In this document: positions 27,761 through 35,781 of the stretch, piece by piece
How positions within the stretch are numbered: the first letter of the stretch is position 1
How the letters are laid out: each line of letters starts with the position of its first letter
Assembly: GCF_040218225.1 (NCBI RefSeq)
Contig: NZ_JAVJQO010000006.1
Coordinates: 248,001 to 312,000, forward strand
Source of the DNA: Gracilimonas sp.
GTDB taxonomy: Bacteria > Bacteroidota > Rhodothermia > Balneolales > Balneolaceae
Direction: 5' to 3'
Length of the DNA: 64,000 nucleotides
Translations under genes and position numbers: made by a program
Notes under the pieces: generated by a model
The model's database searches: none
Seen by the model: the letters and a program-made list of their open reading frames with translations, nothing else
Told to the model about the DNA's origin: nothing

Positions 27761-28402
27761 TTATTTTTGTTGAAATTCCTCTAAAGCCCTTTTTCTATCT
27801 AAACATGATATACATTCGTTGCAGGGATCATTCCTATCAATCCAACAACTCCATGATTTATCAATTGGGGCATTTACTTTAATTCCTAATTCAACAGCCT
27901 CTTGATCAGACATATGAATTAATGGCATGATTATTTCGACTTCACTTTTTATCCTTTCTTCTTTAAGAAAGCTTGTAGAAAAAGAAACTCTGCATGCGTT
28001 CTCTAGTATTCTAAAAAAATTATAGCTTGCATCAGCATGGACCTTACTATCTGATTTTAAGTGCCCCCCAATTATTTTTTTCGCATGTAAAATATCTGCA
28101 TAATGTGCTGCAATCGAATAAAAAATTAAATTTCTCATTGGGATATATGAATCTGAACTACCATATACATTTCCATCACCATATTTTATTTGCCTAAATG
28201 ATTTTATAAATGGTAGTTCGATTTCCAATAACTTAACCCCATAAGCGTGGCAAATTTTTTGGGCTGCCAAAATTTCCTTTTTAGGTCTTTCTGGAAATAA
28301 ATAAGAGAGACAAATTACTTCACCATACCTTTCTAGAGCCCACGCTAATGCAATTGTAGAATCAAGCCCACCCGAAAAAAGTATAATTGCTTTACTGTTC
28401 AT
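27761..28402 (-). CDS. QueC-like 7-cyano-7-deazaguanine synthase family protein
   Basis: A 213-residue ATP-pyrophosphatase-fold protein of the QueC family, whose known member turns carboxydeazaguanine into the nitrile preQ0. The PP-loop is SGGLDST at residues 10-16, the middle has YIPMRNLIFYSIAAHYA, and the zinc site is a late Cys cluster (SCWIDRNDPCNECISC). No QueD, QueE, QueF or TGT gene is near, so this is not a queuosine operon. QueC paralogues are also found in defence systems and in deazaguanine natural-product pathways. The start overlaps the SDR stop by 4 bases. Confidence 0.88.
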   Translation of the reverse strand: MNSKAIILFSGGLDSTIALAWALERYGEVICLSYLFPERPKKEILAAQKICHAYGVKLLEIELPFIKSFRQIKYGDGNVYGSSDSYIPMRNLIFYSIAAHYADILHAKKIIGGHLKSDSKVHADASYNFFRILENACRVSFSTSFLKEERIKSEVEIIMPLIHMSDQEAVELGIKVNAPIDKSWSCWIDRNDPCNECISCLDRKRALEEFQQK

Positions 28403-29145
28403 GCTGAAATTCCTCCATCAATATAAATTAGTTGTCCAGTTATGTATGAAGAATTATTTGATAATAAGAATTGTACCAAATCCGATACTTCTTTTGGCTT
28501 TCCTAATCTTTTCATCATCTTTTTAACAGCTTGTAAATTCTTTTTTTCACTATCAGATAACTTCCACCCCTCAATCCAATCTGTTTTTATGGAACCTGGT
28601 GCAATAACATTGGCTCTAATATTTGGAGCTAATGCTCGCGCTAATGATTTCGTCAACCCTACAACCCCTACTTTAGCAGAATTATAAATAAATGTATCTG
28701 CATCACCCCTCATTGAACCGCTCGAGGAGAAATTTACAATTGCTCCTCCATCTTTTTCCATCAATGGAATTGAGAATTTAGAGCATAGAAAAACAGCCGT
28801 TAAATCTATTTTAAGACATTTTTCCCATTGATCTAATGAGATTTTAGTAGGTTTTATGTTCCAGAGTTTTTCCGAGGAATATGAGGCATTATTGACTAAA
28901 AAATCTAATTTTCCAGATTCATCATAAATGACTTTAAAGACTTCTCTTATATTACTTTCAAGTAAAAAATTTGCTTGAATTGCTGATAAATTGTAATCCT
29001 CTATTAAAGACTCCGCTTTCTGTTTATTTTGATTGTATGTAAAGTAAACTTTACACCCTTGATTCTTTAAGTCAACACAAATTTTTTCCCCAATTTTACT
29101 CGTTCCCCCAGTAACTAATGCTATTTTACCTTTAAATTTATTCAT
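28399..29145 (-). CDS. Short-chain dehydrogenase/reductase, first gene of the six-gene operon
   Basis: A 248-residue classical SDR. The NAD(P) motif is TGGTSKIGE near residue 14, the structural motif is NNAS, and the catalytic residues are Ser in SSSGSMRGD and Tyr-Lys in YNSAK. The C-terminus has VIAPGSIKTDW and ITGQLIYIDGG. It resembles FabG and sugar or secondary-metabolite reductases; a lipid role is less likely next to a QueC-like gene. It is the promoter-proximal gene, and the promoter should lie in the AT-rich 29146-29203. Confidence 0.9.
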   Translation of the reverse strand: MNKFKGKIALVTGGTSKIGEKICVDLKNQGCKVYFTYNQNKQKAESLIEDYNLSAIQANFLLESNIREVFKVIYDESGKLDFLVNNASYSSEKLWNIKPTKISLDQWEKCLKIDLTAVFLCSKFSIPLMEKDGGAIVNFSSSGSMRGDADTFIYNSAKVGVVGLTKSLARALAPNIRANVIAPGSIKTDWIEGWKLSDSEKKNLQAVKKMMKRLGKPKEVSDLVQFLLSNNSSYITGQLIYIDGGISA

Positions 29146-29203
29146 AGCATTTTTTTTGCTATAAAAAACTTAAAAAAGACGAGATAAGAAAGTATAATTA
29201 GTT

Positions 29204-29365
29204 TTAGCCAAAAAGGATCGCAACTATTATCCCCGTTTGTGCCATAAATCCGATGTATACCCTATTTAAAATTCTTACTTCCAGTTTTGCTAAAGCTGTT
29301 TCTAAATCTTCAATATCCAAAAAACCATTAGTCCGAGCCTCAATGACTCGGACAATGGCTTTAAT
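29204..29365 (-). pseudogene. Remnant of a coiled-coil membrane protein (CCDC90/DUF1640-like)
   Basis: Reading leftward the sequence encodes about 50 residues with a short helix (FLDIEDLETALAKLE) and a C-terminal membrane anchor (MAQTGIIVAILFG), then a stop. The family it resembles is longer and needs an N-terminal ATG. Here an in-frame TAA lies just before the fragment and the only internal starts are a TTG or a late ATG. It is most likely a leftover C-terminus beside the small conjugation gene. Confidence 0.5.
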
Positions 29366-29415
29366 TTATTTTTGAGAAAATTTGGCCTTTCTCAGTATAT
29401 GATCCGCTGAATAAC

Positions 29416-29652
29416 TCATGGGGTCATTGCTTTACTATTTACTGATTTAGTACCCTGATTGGTTTGCTCATCAACTTGACGCACAACCAGTTCAACATTG
29501 AATCCAAAGAATTCAATTACCTGGGTCATACCATTGTCATCTTTGTGTGTCCAAGCAGCTCCAACCTTTTCCCAAAACTGCTCACCATCTTTGCTTTCTT
29601 TGATAAAATAGACATTGTGCGTTGGTTGTTTACTTTGTCCTTTGTCAGACAT
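29416..29652 (-). CDS. Small conjugative-element protein, copy 1
   Basis: A 78-residue protein with the pattern PTHNVYFIKE then WEKVGAAWTHKDDNGMTQ. Proteins with VG/IGAAW-HKD-G segments are frequent on conjugative plasmids and integrative elements, with no proven function. A paralogue lies at 31417-31617 on the same strand (about half the positions look shared by eye). The ribosome site AGGAGT sits upstream of ATG 29652. It is divergent from the PIN-membrane gene. Confidence 0.72.
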   Translation of the reverse strand: MSDKGQSKQPTHNVYFIKESKDGEQFWEKVGAAWTHKDDNGMTQVIEFFGFNVELVVRQVDEQTNQGTKSVNSKAMTP

Positions 29653-29779
29653 ATTTCACTCCTTTGTTTGTGAATGGAAGGTGAATATGACACAAAGGCA
29701 TTTATTTGAATACGCACAAAGATTTTTTGTAAGGAATTGTATTGAAATCGCTCTAACTATATGAATTCAATAATAAAGT
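29653..29779. promoter_or_regulatory. Divergent intergenic region shared in part with 31618-31904
   Basis: This contains ACGCACAA at 29712 and TTTTTTGTAAGGAAT ending near 29736. Both elements recur in the same order in the gap before the NUC1 gene. It probably holds promoters for both flanking genes and may mark a recombination boundary. Confidence 0.4.
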
Positions 29780-30856
29780 ATGGAACAAAAAAACATTTCA
29801 GATGAAGAGCTAAGAGAACAAGCTCAGTTAAGACTAGAAGAAAAATTCCCCGGTATAAGTAAGGAATGGAAAGAATTAACCCAAAACATCGGAATGGATG
29901 TAAAAAACAAGGTTAAAAAAGAAATTCAGGGAAACTTCATTTCAATTCAGGGCATTGGTCGACTCAATGCATCAGTTATTATTGACAATAACTTTGTTAT
30001 TGCTCAAATGCGCGGAATCCTCAGTAGTGATAAAAAACTTGAAGATTCATTTATTTATCGTCTTTTGAACTCCATTTTTATCACAGCTTATGCTCCACCT
30101 AAATTAAAAGAGGAACTTTACGACAAAGTCGATAAGTATTTTTCTGATCAATATGAGGAAGCATGCGTTTTAGCTGAATACGTATTAGAAAGAGTTGTGA
30201 TTAAAGAGGCCTATTTTGTTGATAATTGGATCAGTGCACAAAGAAAAATTGGAGATATCGATGAAGATGATGTACCATACTTAGCTCTTGCATTGGACAT
30301 AAAAGGCCAAGCAATATTGTCATTAGACAAGATATTCCAGCACCAGAATGATGTAGTAGTTTGGGAGATGAAAGATGCTGGCAAAGTTATGGCAAGTTTT
30401 AGTCAAGGTGTTGCCTCTTTGGGACTAATTGGGACAGGAGCTATTACTTTAAAATCAATCTATCAGGTTATAGCATTTATTTTTGAAATCTTGATAGAGA
30501 TTTTGAAAGATATGCTGAAAGCAATTATGGCATTATTTAGTCTTATAGTGAATTCTGCTGCAAATGTACCAAAAGAGATGTGGGCACTACTCTTAATTAC
30601 ATTATTAGGTAGCCTCTTTTTCAGTGAAGATTTACGAGCGAAAGGGAAAGAGTTTTACGATAAAGCTATTGAAAAATTCAGTCAATTTATTCGTGATTTT
30701 CGCGATTTTTTAATCCGTTTAAAAGAAGACCTATTAGAGCTTTGGAACGTTTTTAGCCCTGTTGCTAGTGTAACGGGTCAAATACTTCTTTTTTTATTTG
30801 CAGAGGTGAATTTAATGCTGAATGAAGTTAAATCTCTTGAACTAGATGAATTATAA
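29780..30856 (+). CDS. PIN-domain nuclease fused to a membrane/helical C-terminus
   Basis: A 358-residue protein. After a charged N-terminal segment (1-60) comes a PIN-type ribonuclease domain (about 64-200) with the four expected acidic positions: Asp69 (SVIIDNNF), Glu111 (PPKLKEEL), Asp164 (IDEDDVPYLALAL) and Asp183 (ILSLDKIF). Residues about 205-290 contain hydrophobic helices (including SIYQVIAFIFEILIEI and WALLLITLLGSLFF), followed by an amphipathic tail. Ordinary PIN toxins are about 130 residues with an antitoxin partner; neither holds here. A membrane-linked RNase effector in the element's cargo is an inference. Confidence 0.68.
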   Translation: MEQKNISDEELREQAQLRLEEKFPGISKEWKELTQNIGMDVKNKVKKEIQGNFISIQGIGRLNASVIIDNNFVIAQMRGILSSDKKLEDSFIYRLLNSIFITAYAPPKLKEELYDKVDKYFSDQYEEACVLAEYVLERVVIKEAYFVDNWISAQRKIGDIDEDDVPYLALALDIKGQAILSLDKIFQHQNDVVVWEMKDAGKVMASFSQGVASLGLIGTGAITLKSIYQVIAFIFEILIEILKDMLKAIMALFSLIVNSAANVPKEMWALLLITLLGSLFFSEDLRAKGKEFYDKAIEKFSQFIRDFRDFLIRLKEDLLELWNVFSPVASVTGQILLFLFAEVNLMLNEVKSLELDEL

Positions 30857-30876
30857 AGCCCGGTTTCCCGGGCTTT
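30855..30876. terminator. Bidirectional terminator between the PIN-membrane gene and ardA
   Basis: Stem AAAGCCCGG pairs with CCGGGCTTT across the loop TTTC. It lies between two convergent genes and could end both transcripts. Confidence 0.8.
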
Positions 30877-30879
30877 ATA

Positions 30880-31383
30880 TTAATTGATGAATAAATGGTG
30901 TTCATCATGTTTTGTTTGAATGGAATAGAATTCACCATTGAGTTCCATATCTCTTGCCATTGATTTGTAATCAATATAATATTCCAGGCATTGGGGAATA
31001 TCATAGCATCCAGATGTTAGCTCTTCAGCATAGTCTGATAAGCTTTCATAGCAACCAAGATAGTTATCTTCCAGCACCTCTTTCGCCTTATCAATATCAT
31101 CATGAATATCTAAAAGCTCTGCACCAAGACGCTCATATTCTTCAATGAACAGTGCAAATTGACTGAGCTTTTCTGGCAGATAGCCACTTGGATCAAAACC
31201 ACAGAAATATTCATAGTCATGGATTTGCCACTCTTCAGCCATTTCAATCGGTGAGGCTTTAAGCATCTGTTGGATATCTGTTTCAATATCCTCCGGATCA
31301 TTAGCACAATCAATCCATGAACCATGAAGTATGCCGTTATTGTATGAGGCTAAACAGGCTACATAAACACGAGGTATATTCAT
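30880..31383 (-). CDS. ardA: ArdA-family antirestriction protein
   Basis: A 167-residue, highly acidic DNA-mimic protein that blocks type I restriction enzymes, helping transferred DNA survive entry. It has the ArdA pattern: PRVYVACLASYNNGILHGSWID at the start, IHDYEYFCGF in the middle, and LGCYESLSDYAEEL near the end. Length is normal. It lies between the two copies of the small conjugation gene, in what is the establishment region of the mobilizable element. Confidence 0.92.
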   Translation of the reverse strand: MNIPRVYVACLASYNNGILHGSWIDCANDPEDIETDIQQMLKASPIEMAEEWQIHDYEYFCGFDPSGYLPEKLSQFALFIEEYERLGAELLDIHDDIDKAKEVLEDNYLGCYESLSDYAEELTSGCYDIPQCLEYYIDYKSMARDMELNGEFYSIQTKHDEHHLFIN

Positions 31384-31416
31384 TGAATTATCCTTTCTTG
31401 AAAAAGGAAGAGAGCA

Positions 31417-31617
31417 CTAGGCTCTCTCCTGTTCATCTTTGTTTTCACGGACAACCAACTTGGTTTCTAATCCAAGTAAATTGATACTTTGATTTAAACC
31501 TTTCTGATCTTTGTGAGTCCAAGCAACACCAACTTTATTCCAGATGGCATTATCACCTTCACCGGATACGGTATAGACAGTGTGTGTAGGTTTTTTAGTT
31601 TGATCGACTGATTTCAT
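31417..31617 (-). CDS. Small conjugative-element protein, copy 2
   Basis: A 66-residue paralogue of 29416-29652: PTHTVYTVSG then WNKVGVAWTHKDQKGLNQ and TKLVVRE. It starts with the ribosome site AGGAG upstream of ATG 31617. It is 33 bases after ardA on the same strand and may share its transcript. The duplication brackets the PIN-membrane gene and ardA. Confidence 0.72.
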   Translation of the reverse strand: MKSVDQTKKPTHTVYTVSGEGDNAIWNKVGVAWTHKDQKGLNQSINLLGLETKLVVRENKDEQERA

Positions 31618-31904
31618 AATAAACTCCTTTTCTGTTATTGGTTTCGAAATCGAGAAATGACCAATCCAAAGTTAGAGACGAGATGTCATGAGCCACACGT
31701 TTAAGCGGGCCAGCGTATTGACATCGAGTCGATTTGGATAAATTGACGCGATCCGAGAAACCGATGCAGAAAAGGATTAACAGAGTCGATCACTTAAAAA
31801 AACGCACAAGTATGTGGTGATTAGGAAAATAATTTAATTTTTATTGTAAGGAATACCTTCTAAATCCCTCTTACTTATACGAACCATAACTAAAATCCAG
31901 TAAT
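31618..31904. promoter_or_regulatory. Gene-free region before the NUC1 gene
   Basis: This 287-base stretch has no convincing gene. It contains a small dyad (ATTGGTTTC near 31638 and GAAATGACCAAT near 31655) and a higher-GC middle around 31680-31780. On the right, ACGCACAA (31802) and TTATTGTAAGGAAT (31841-31854) match sequence in 29653-29779. It probably holds divergent promoters. Confidence 0.4.
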
Positions 31905-32711
31905 ATGAAACAAATATTAGGAGTTTTAGCACTATGGCTGATTTCAAGTAGTACAGTTTTAGGGCAATACCAAGAAATTCATACTAAACACTTTTTTAAG
32001 GGCTACCCAGCTGGTACACCAGAAAGCAATGACTTGATTATCCGAGATCTTTACAGTTTGAGTAATAATGATGAAACGAAGTTTGCAGACTGGGTTGCCT
32101 ACCGTATTGATACACTTACTATGTCTGGAAATGATATGCCTAGAAATTGGAAATCAGATCCTTGGTTACATGAAAGCGAAACACTGGAAAAAGATGATTA
32201 TGACGATGCTCATGCTATTCTAAAAACGGATCGTGGGCATCTAGCACCTCTTGGTTCATTGGACGGGAATCAAAACTACTTTGAGACTAATTACTTATCC
32301 AATATTACACCACAAAAAACAAACTTAAATCAGGGGCCCTGGAAAGTTCTAGAAAGATTCGAACGAGATATCATAACCACACACAAACTTTCTAATTATA
32401 TTATAGTTTACACGGGCACATTGTATGAGAGAGAAATGGAGACTATGCCTCGTGCAGATGAAAGCGCAAAAGTCCCAAGTGGTTACTGGAAAATAATTAT
32501 TGTACCCAAAGCAGATAATCAATTCGATACTGCGGCATTTATATTTGATCAAGACACTCCTCGAAATGTTTCTCCTATAGATAGCTTGGTTACGATTGAT
32601 GAAATCGAGGAAAGGAGTGGTTTGGATTTCTTTTGGGAACTTGAGAATATAGAAGAAAACCAGCTTGAAGCGATGAGCAACTCATCATGGATTTCGCCTT
32701 TATTGGATTAA
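31905..32711 (+). CDS. Secreted DNA/RNA non-specific endonuclease (NUC1 family)
   Basis: A 268-residue nuclease of the beta-beta-alpha metal family that cuts DNA and RNA. The signal peptide runs to about LGQ at residue 21, so it acts in the periplasm or outside. The catalytic motif is DRGHLAP (about residue 108) with the supporting Asn in NITPQ and NLNQGPW. Length is typical. It starts the second module, and the next gene follows after 3 bases, so the two are almost surely one transcript. Confidence 0.9.
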   Translation: MKQILGVLALWLISSSTVLGQYQEIHTKHFFKGYPAGTPESNDLIIRDLYSLSNNDETKFADWVAYRIDTLTMSGNDMPRNWKSDPWLHESETLEKDDYDDAHAILKTDRGHLAPLGSLDGNQNYFETNYLSNITPQKTNLNQGPWKVLERFERDIITTHKLSNYIIVYTGTLYEREMETMPRADESAKVPSGYWKIIIVPKADNQFDTAAFIFDQDTPRNVSPIDSLVTIDEIEERSGLDFFWELENIEENQLEAMSNSSWISPLLD

Positions 32712-32714
32712 TTT

Positions 32715-33389
32715 ATGAGACAGTTATATCAAGATTTAATAGATTATTTAGGCCAAAAAAACGAAGGTATCTCTTTTGATTATCGCTTTTTAAGAGGTGC
32801 AATTGGTGCTGTAGCATTTGCATTACCAATTATTGTATTTTTCAGGTCAGACAAACTATTTGAGTTATCATCTATTAGTCATTCCTACTATACACCTGCG
32901 ATAGACTTCTTTGTAGGGATTCTATTTTTTGTTTGTGCATTCTTAATAGCTTACAAAGGCCATACAAAAAAAGAGAACTTGGCAAGCTCTTTAGCCGCTT
33001 TTGCAGCACTCGGAGTAGCTATATTTCCAACTGATGAAATTAGAGGAAACGACTCTTTGACTGGTGATATCCATGCTGTCGCAGCCATAATTATGTTTTC
33101 CATTTTGGCCTATTTTTGTCTCTCCCCTTTTGCAAAGGGAGTTCAAGAAAAAATAGATAATAGTAGGCAAGGTGATACCAAAATTAGCGCCATGAAGAGG
33201 CGTCGTAGAACTTATTTATTTTGCGGGTGGGCAATTATTTTGATAATGGTAAGTTACGCAATTACCAATCTTATATCCCCTAATCTTGTCTGGAAATATA
33301 AATTGTTATTTTGGGCTGAGGCTTTTTCCCTGATGATTTTTGGAATAGCTTGGTCTGTAGCTGCTAAATATCTCCCTTATATGCGCTGA
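32715..33389 (+). CDS. Multi-TM membrane protein paired with the NUC1 nuclease
   Basis: A 224-residue inner-membrane protein with about six hydrophobic helices (roughly 27-45, 62-80, 88-104, 119-137, 165-185 and 194-214). Conserved-looking residues are SISHSYYT, DFFVGILF and AIFPT, a pattern I associate with a widespread family of unknown function. It could be an immunity or anchoring partner for the exported nuclease, but this is only inferred from the 3-base spacing. Confidence 0.65.
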   Translation: MRQLYQDLIDYLGQKNEGISFDYRFLRGAIGAVAFALPIIVFFRSDKLFELSSISHSYYTPAIDFFVGILFFVCAFLIAYKGHTKKENLASSLAAFAALGVAIFPTDEIRGNDSLTGDIHAVAAIIMFSILAYFCLSPFAKGVQEKIDNSRQGDTKISAMKRRRRTYLFCGWAIILIMVSYAITNLISPNLVWKYKLLFWAEAFSLMIFGIAWSVAAKYLPYMR

Positions 33390-33423
33390 AAGTATACTGT
33401 ATTTGAATTAGTGAGTAATTATA

Positions 33424-34380
33424 TCAAATATTAAATCCGGCTACTATGCTTATGCCAAGTCGTTTTGAGATTGAATTATTCGTTTCAATTCCAAAAAAAT
33501 CCTCGATCATAAAGTTAAGACCACCAAGTATTTTTGTACTTGCATCTTTATGGGTTAAATAAACTCCTAACCCCATATTACTAATGTATTTTTGATCTTC
33601 AATGGCCTTGCCTCTGTAATGCCCAGAAAATAATAGACGATGAGAAAATACTGATGGTAGTATACCTGCATCCATATTTAAATTAAAGATACCTCTACTA
33701 CTCATGTAATCGTCACTGATTAATCCTTTCAAATCCTTTTTTTCGGTAATTGTTTGCGTAGCAGAACTTTCGATTATGTTAGTTAATATATATTCACTCT
33801 GACTAACTTCATCGGCATTATCTCCCAAATCGTAAGACACACTCACTCCAAAGAGAGTATTTTCCCATATATCTTTGCCATCACTATTTTCCCTTTTAAA
33901 TAGATAGCCCACTCTATTGTAAGCTACTTCTAGTGAGAACCCTGGGGTTTTTTCATCAAATGAACCTTTTCCAAAATTAGTAGTGTCAATCAGTGAAACT
34001 GATTCAAGTTTAAGTCCACCAGAAAAAATAAAGTAATCAAATCTTTCATTGATTTTATGTTTTGGTTCATTTTTACCATAGGCTGTATAGTAAAATGAAA
34101 TCTCACCTGTAGGGTCCAAACTACCCTCGTTGAAAAGTGTACTTACACCAGAGTTTGCAATTGCATTAACTGTGATTCCAAATTTATTGGGGAAGTATTT
34201 TTCCCTAACTATAGGTCTGAAATAGTTAAGTTTAATTGACTGTTCAGCAGAATTTATCGAAATAACATTGTCATTAATTTTAAATGCTCCCTCCCCTTTC
34301 GAGTCTTCAAAAAAACTATTTTGGGCAAAAACATTAGTACTCAATAATAGGATAATGATTGATATATATGACCATTTCAT
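33424..34380 (-). CDS. Exported protein, probable outer-membrane beta-barrel
   Basis: About 318 residues, starting at ATG 34380. The longer frame to 34404 would overlap the upstream gene. The N-terminus MKWSYISIIILLLSTNVFAQ is a signal peptide. The rest alternates polar and aromatic residues and ends SIVAGFNI with a terminal hydrophobic pattern, as in outer-membrane barrels. No named family recognised. It is 1 base from the gene upstream, so the two are coupled. Confidence 0.58.
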   Translation of the reverse strand: MKWSYISIIILLLSTNVFAQNSFFEDSKGEGAFKINDNVISINSAEQSIKLNYFRPIVREKYFPNKFGITVNAIANSGVSTLFNEGSLDPTGEISFYYTAYGKNEPKHKINERFDYFIFSGGLKLESVSLIDTTNFGKGSFDEKTPGFSLEVAYNRVGYLFKRENSDGKDIWENTLFGVSVSYDLGDNADEVSQSEYILTNIIESSATQTITEKKDLKGLISDDYMSSRGIFNLNMDAGILPSVFSHRLLFSGHYRGKAIEDQKYISNMGLGVYLTHKDASTKILGGLNFMIEDFFGIETNNSISKRLGISIVAGFNI

Positions 34381-34381
34381 C

Positions 34382-34693
34382 TTATTCAGCTTTACAGTTT
34401 CCATTTACAATTGCGCCGTTTGGAATATTTCTATTTGTATAGTCAGTATCTGATTTAACCTTTTCTTCTACTTTGGTATTAAGAATTTCGTAGTCAAATT
34501 TGACTCTCCCTGTTGCTGAAATAATAATTTTATAATCGAGTTTTTCATTTACTTCTATATCAGTAACACTGCCCTCCCATTTTTTGGATGAGACCGGCTT
34601 CATTGGCACGATATTAATAAACTCTAAAACACAAGAAACATTATGAAGCTCAGCAACACCTTCGACCGTGATTTTATATGATTGTAGTGACAT
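34382..34693 (-). CDS. Small beta-rich hypothetical protein
   Basis: A 103-residue protein without a signal peptide, predicted all-beta (VEGVAELHNVSCVLEF, WEGSVTDIEV). Composition and pattern recall small nucleoside- or lectin-like beta-sandwich proteins, but I recognise no family. Its stop lies next to the start of the exported barrel-like gene, so it is first in a two-gene operon. Confidence 0.5.
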   Translation of the reverse strand: MSLQSYKITVEGVAELHNVSCVLEFINIVPMKPVSSKKWEGSVTDIEVNEKLDYKIIISATGRVKFDYEILNTKVEEKVKSDTDYTNRNIPNGAIVNGNCKAE

Positions 34694-34840
34694 AATGTTG
34701 AATTATGACGTTATAAAAAGCTTTATATTTACCTTTAATATATTCATTCCCAATCTAATAGAAACGCATAGTCATGTGGTTTCTACAACTTATTGTCAAT
34801 TTTCTGTTTTGTACCTGATTGAAAATATCAGCTTGTGCCT

Positions 34841-35350
34841 TTACCAAGCTTCAACTCCATGTTTTTCAGCATAATAAAAAAGTATATCAAAGCTTTCGGT
34901 AGGCTTACCTAGTTCCCTTAAAAGTATTGCAAGCTGTCCACGATGATGAACGCCATGAATGATTACGTGATGGAGTAACTCTCCGATAGGCATTGAACGC
35001 GTCTTACTTTCTTTGCCTGAATATTCAGCATAGTTATTGATTTTTTTGTCATCTAATTGAGATAAAAAAGTATACATATGCTCTTTGACCATATTCCAAT
35101 CGTCCAAGAGGGGCTTGAATATTGGATAATCATCAGCCTTTAAACTAGGTCCTCTTTTATATCCACCACAACGGTCAAGCCATCCCCATTCTGCACTTAA
35201 TAGATGAACAAGGGTATTTCTTATTGACGAATGCCCACCTGCTATTGATTGTGTAAATTCCTGATTTGTAAGTTTTGCGACTTCTTTAAATATCTTTTCA
35301 TTCGACCAATAATGATATTCGTAGAGATTTCTTATATCGTTTACATTCAT
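34841..35350 (-). CDS. DinB-family (YfiT-like) four-helix protein
   Basis: A 169-residue DinB-fold protein. The metal-binding histidines are visible in IRNTLVHLLSAEWGW and in HHVIIHGVHHRGQLA near residue 132. Members include thiol transferases and proteins of unknown role. It belongs to a leftward run with a cupin and an acetyltransferase remnant, which looks like stress-related cargo. Confidence 0.9.
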   Translation of the reverse strand: MNVNDIRNLYEYHYWSNEKIFKEVAKLTNQEFTQSIAGGHSSIRNTLVHLLSAEWGWLDRCGGYKRGPSLKADDYPIFKPLLDDWNMVKEHMYTFLSQLDDKKINNYAEYSGKESKTRSMPIGELLHHVIIHGVHHRGQLAILLRELGKPTESFDILFYYAEKHGVEAW

Positions 35351-35386
35351 TTTTATAATCCTCTTTTACTATATAGTTGACATAAT

Positions 35387-35725
35387 TTACTCACCGCCAT
35401 CTGGTCCATAGAAAATGACCCAAACTGCGAGGTCTTTACTAAAATTTTCAAAACGGTGCACCGTCCCTGCGGGTACAAAAATTAATGATCCAGGTGAGAT
35501 TTTTATTCGTTCTTTTCCGTTGAAAAACTCTCCTTTCCCACGAGCAACAAAATAAATTTCATCTTTGGAATGTGGTGATTGACTGTCAATCTTATCAGGG
35601 GCATAAAATTCTGCTTCCATTGTACCATGGCTGAAGACCGATATTGCTAAATCACCATCTTGAACAGGTCCTAATTTTGAAGCATCATTAAAGCTGATAT
35701 GAACTGCCTCTCTATATTTACTCAT
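35387..35725 (-). CDS. Single-domain cupin
   Basis: A 112-residue cupin-2 barrel. Motif 1 carries SPHSKDEIYFVARGKGEF and motif 2 PAGTVHRFEN, keeping His, Glu and the second His of a metal site. No enzymatic role can be assigned. It is followed by the DinB gene on the same strand. Confidence 0.85.
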   Translation of the reverse strand: MSKYREAVHISFNDASKLGPVQDGDLAISVFSHGTMEAEFYAPDKIDSQSPHSKDEIYFVARGKGEFFNGKERIKISPGSLIFVPAGTVHRFENFSKDLAVWVIFYGPDGGE

Positions 35726-35781
35726 CGATAAGCTCCATTGTTAATACAATAGTTTAATTGGTATAGGATCAAAAAGATAAA

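Noticed and set aside
13205-31617. Self-transmissible ICE
   Set aside because: A relaxase and a coupling protein are present but no VirB/Tra pore genes were found, so mobilizable is the better call.
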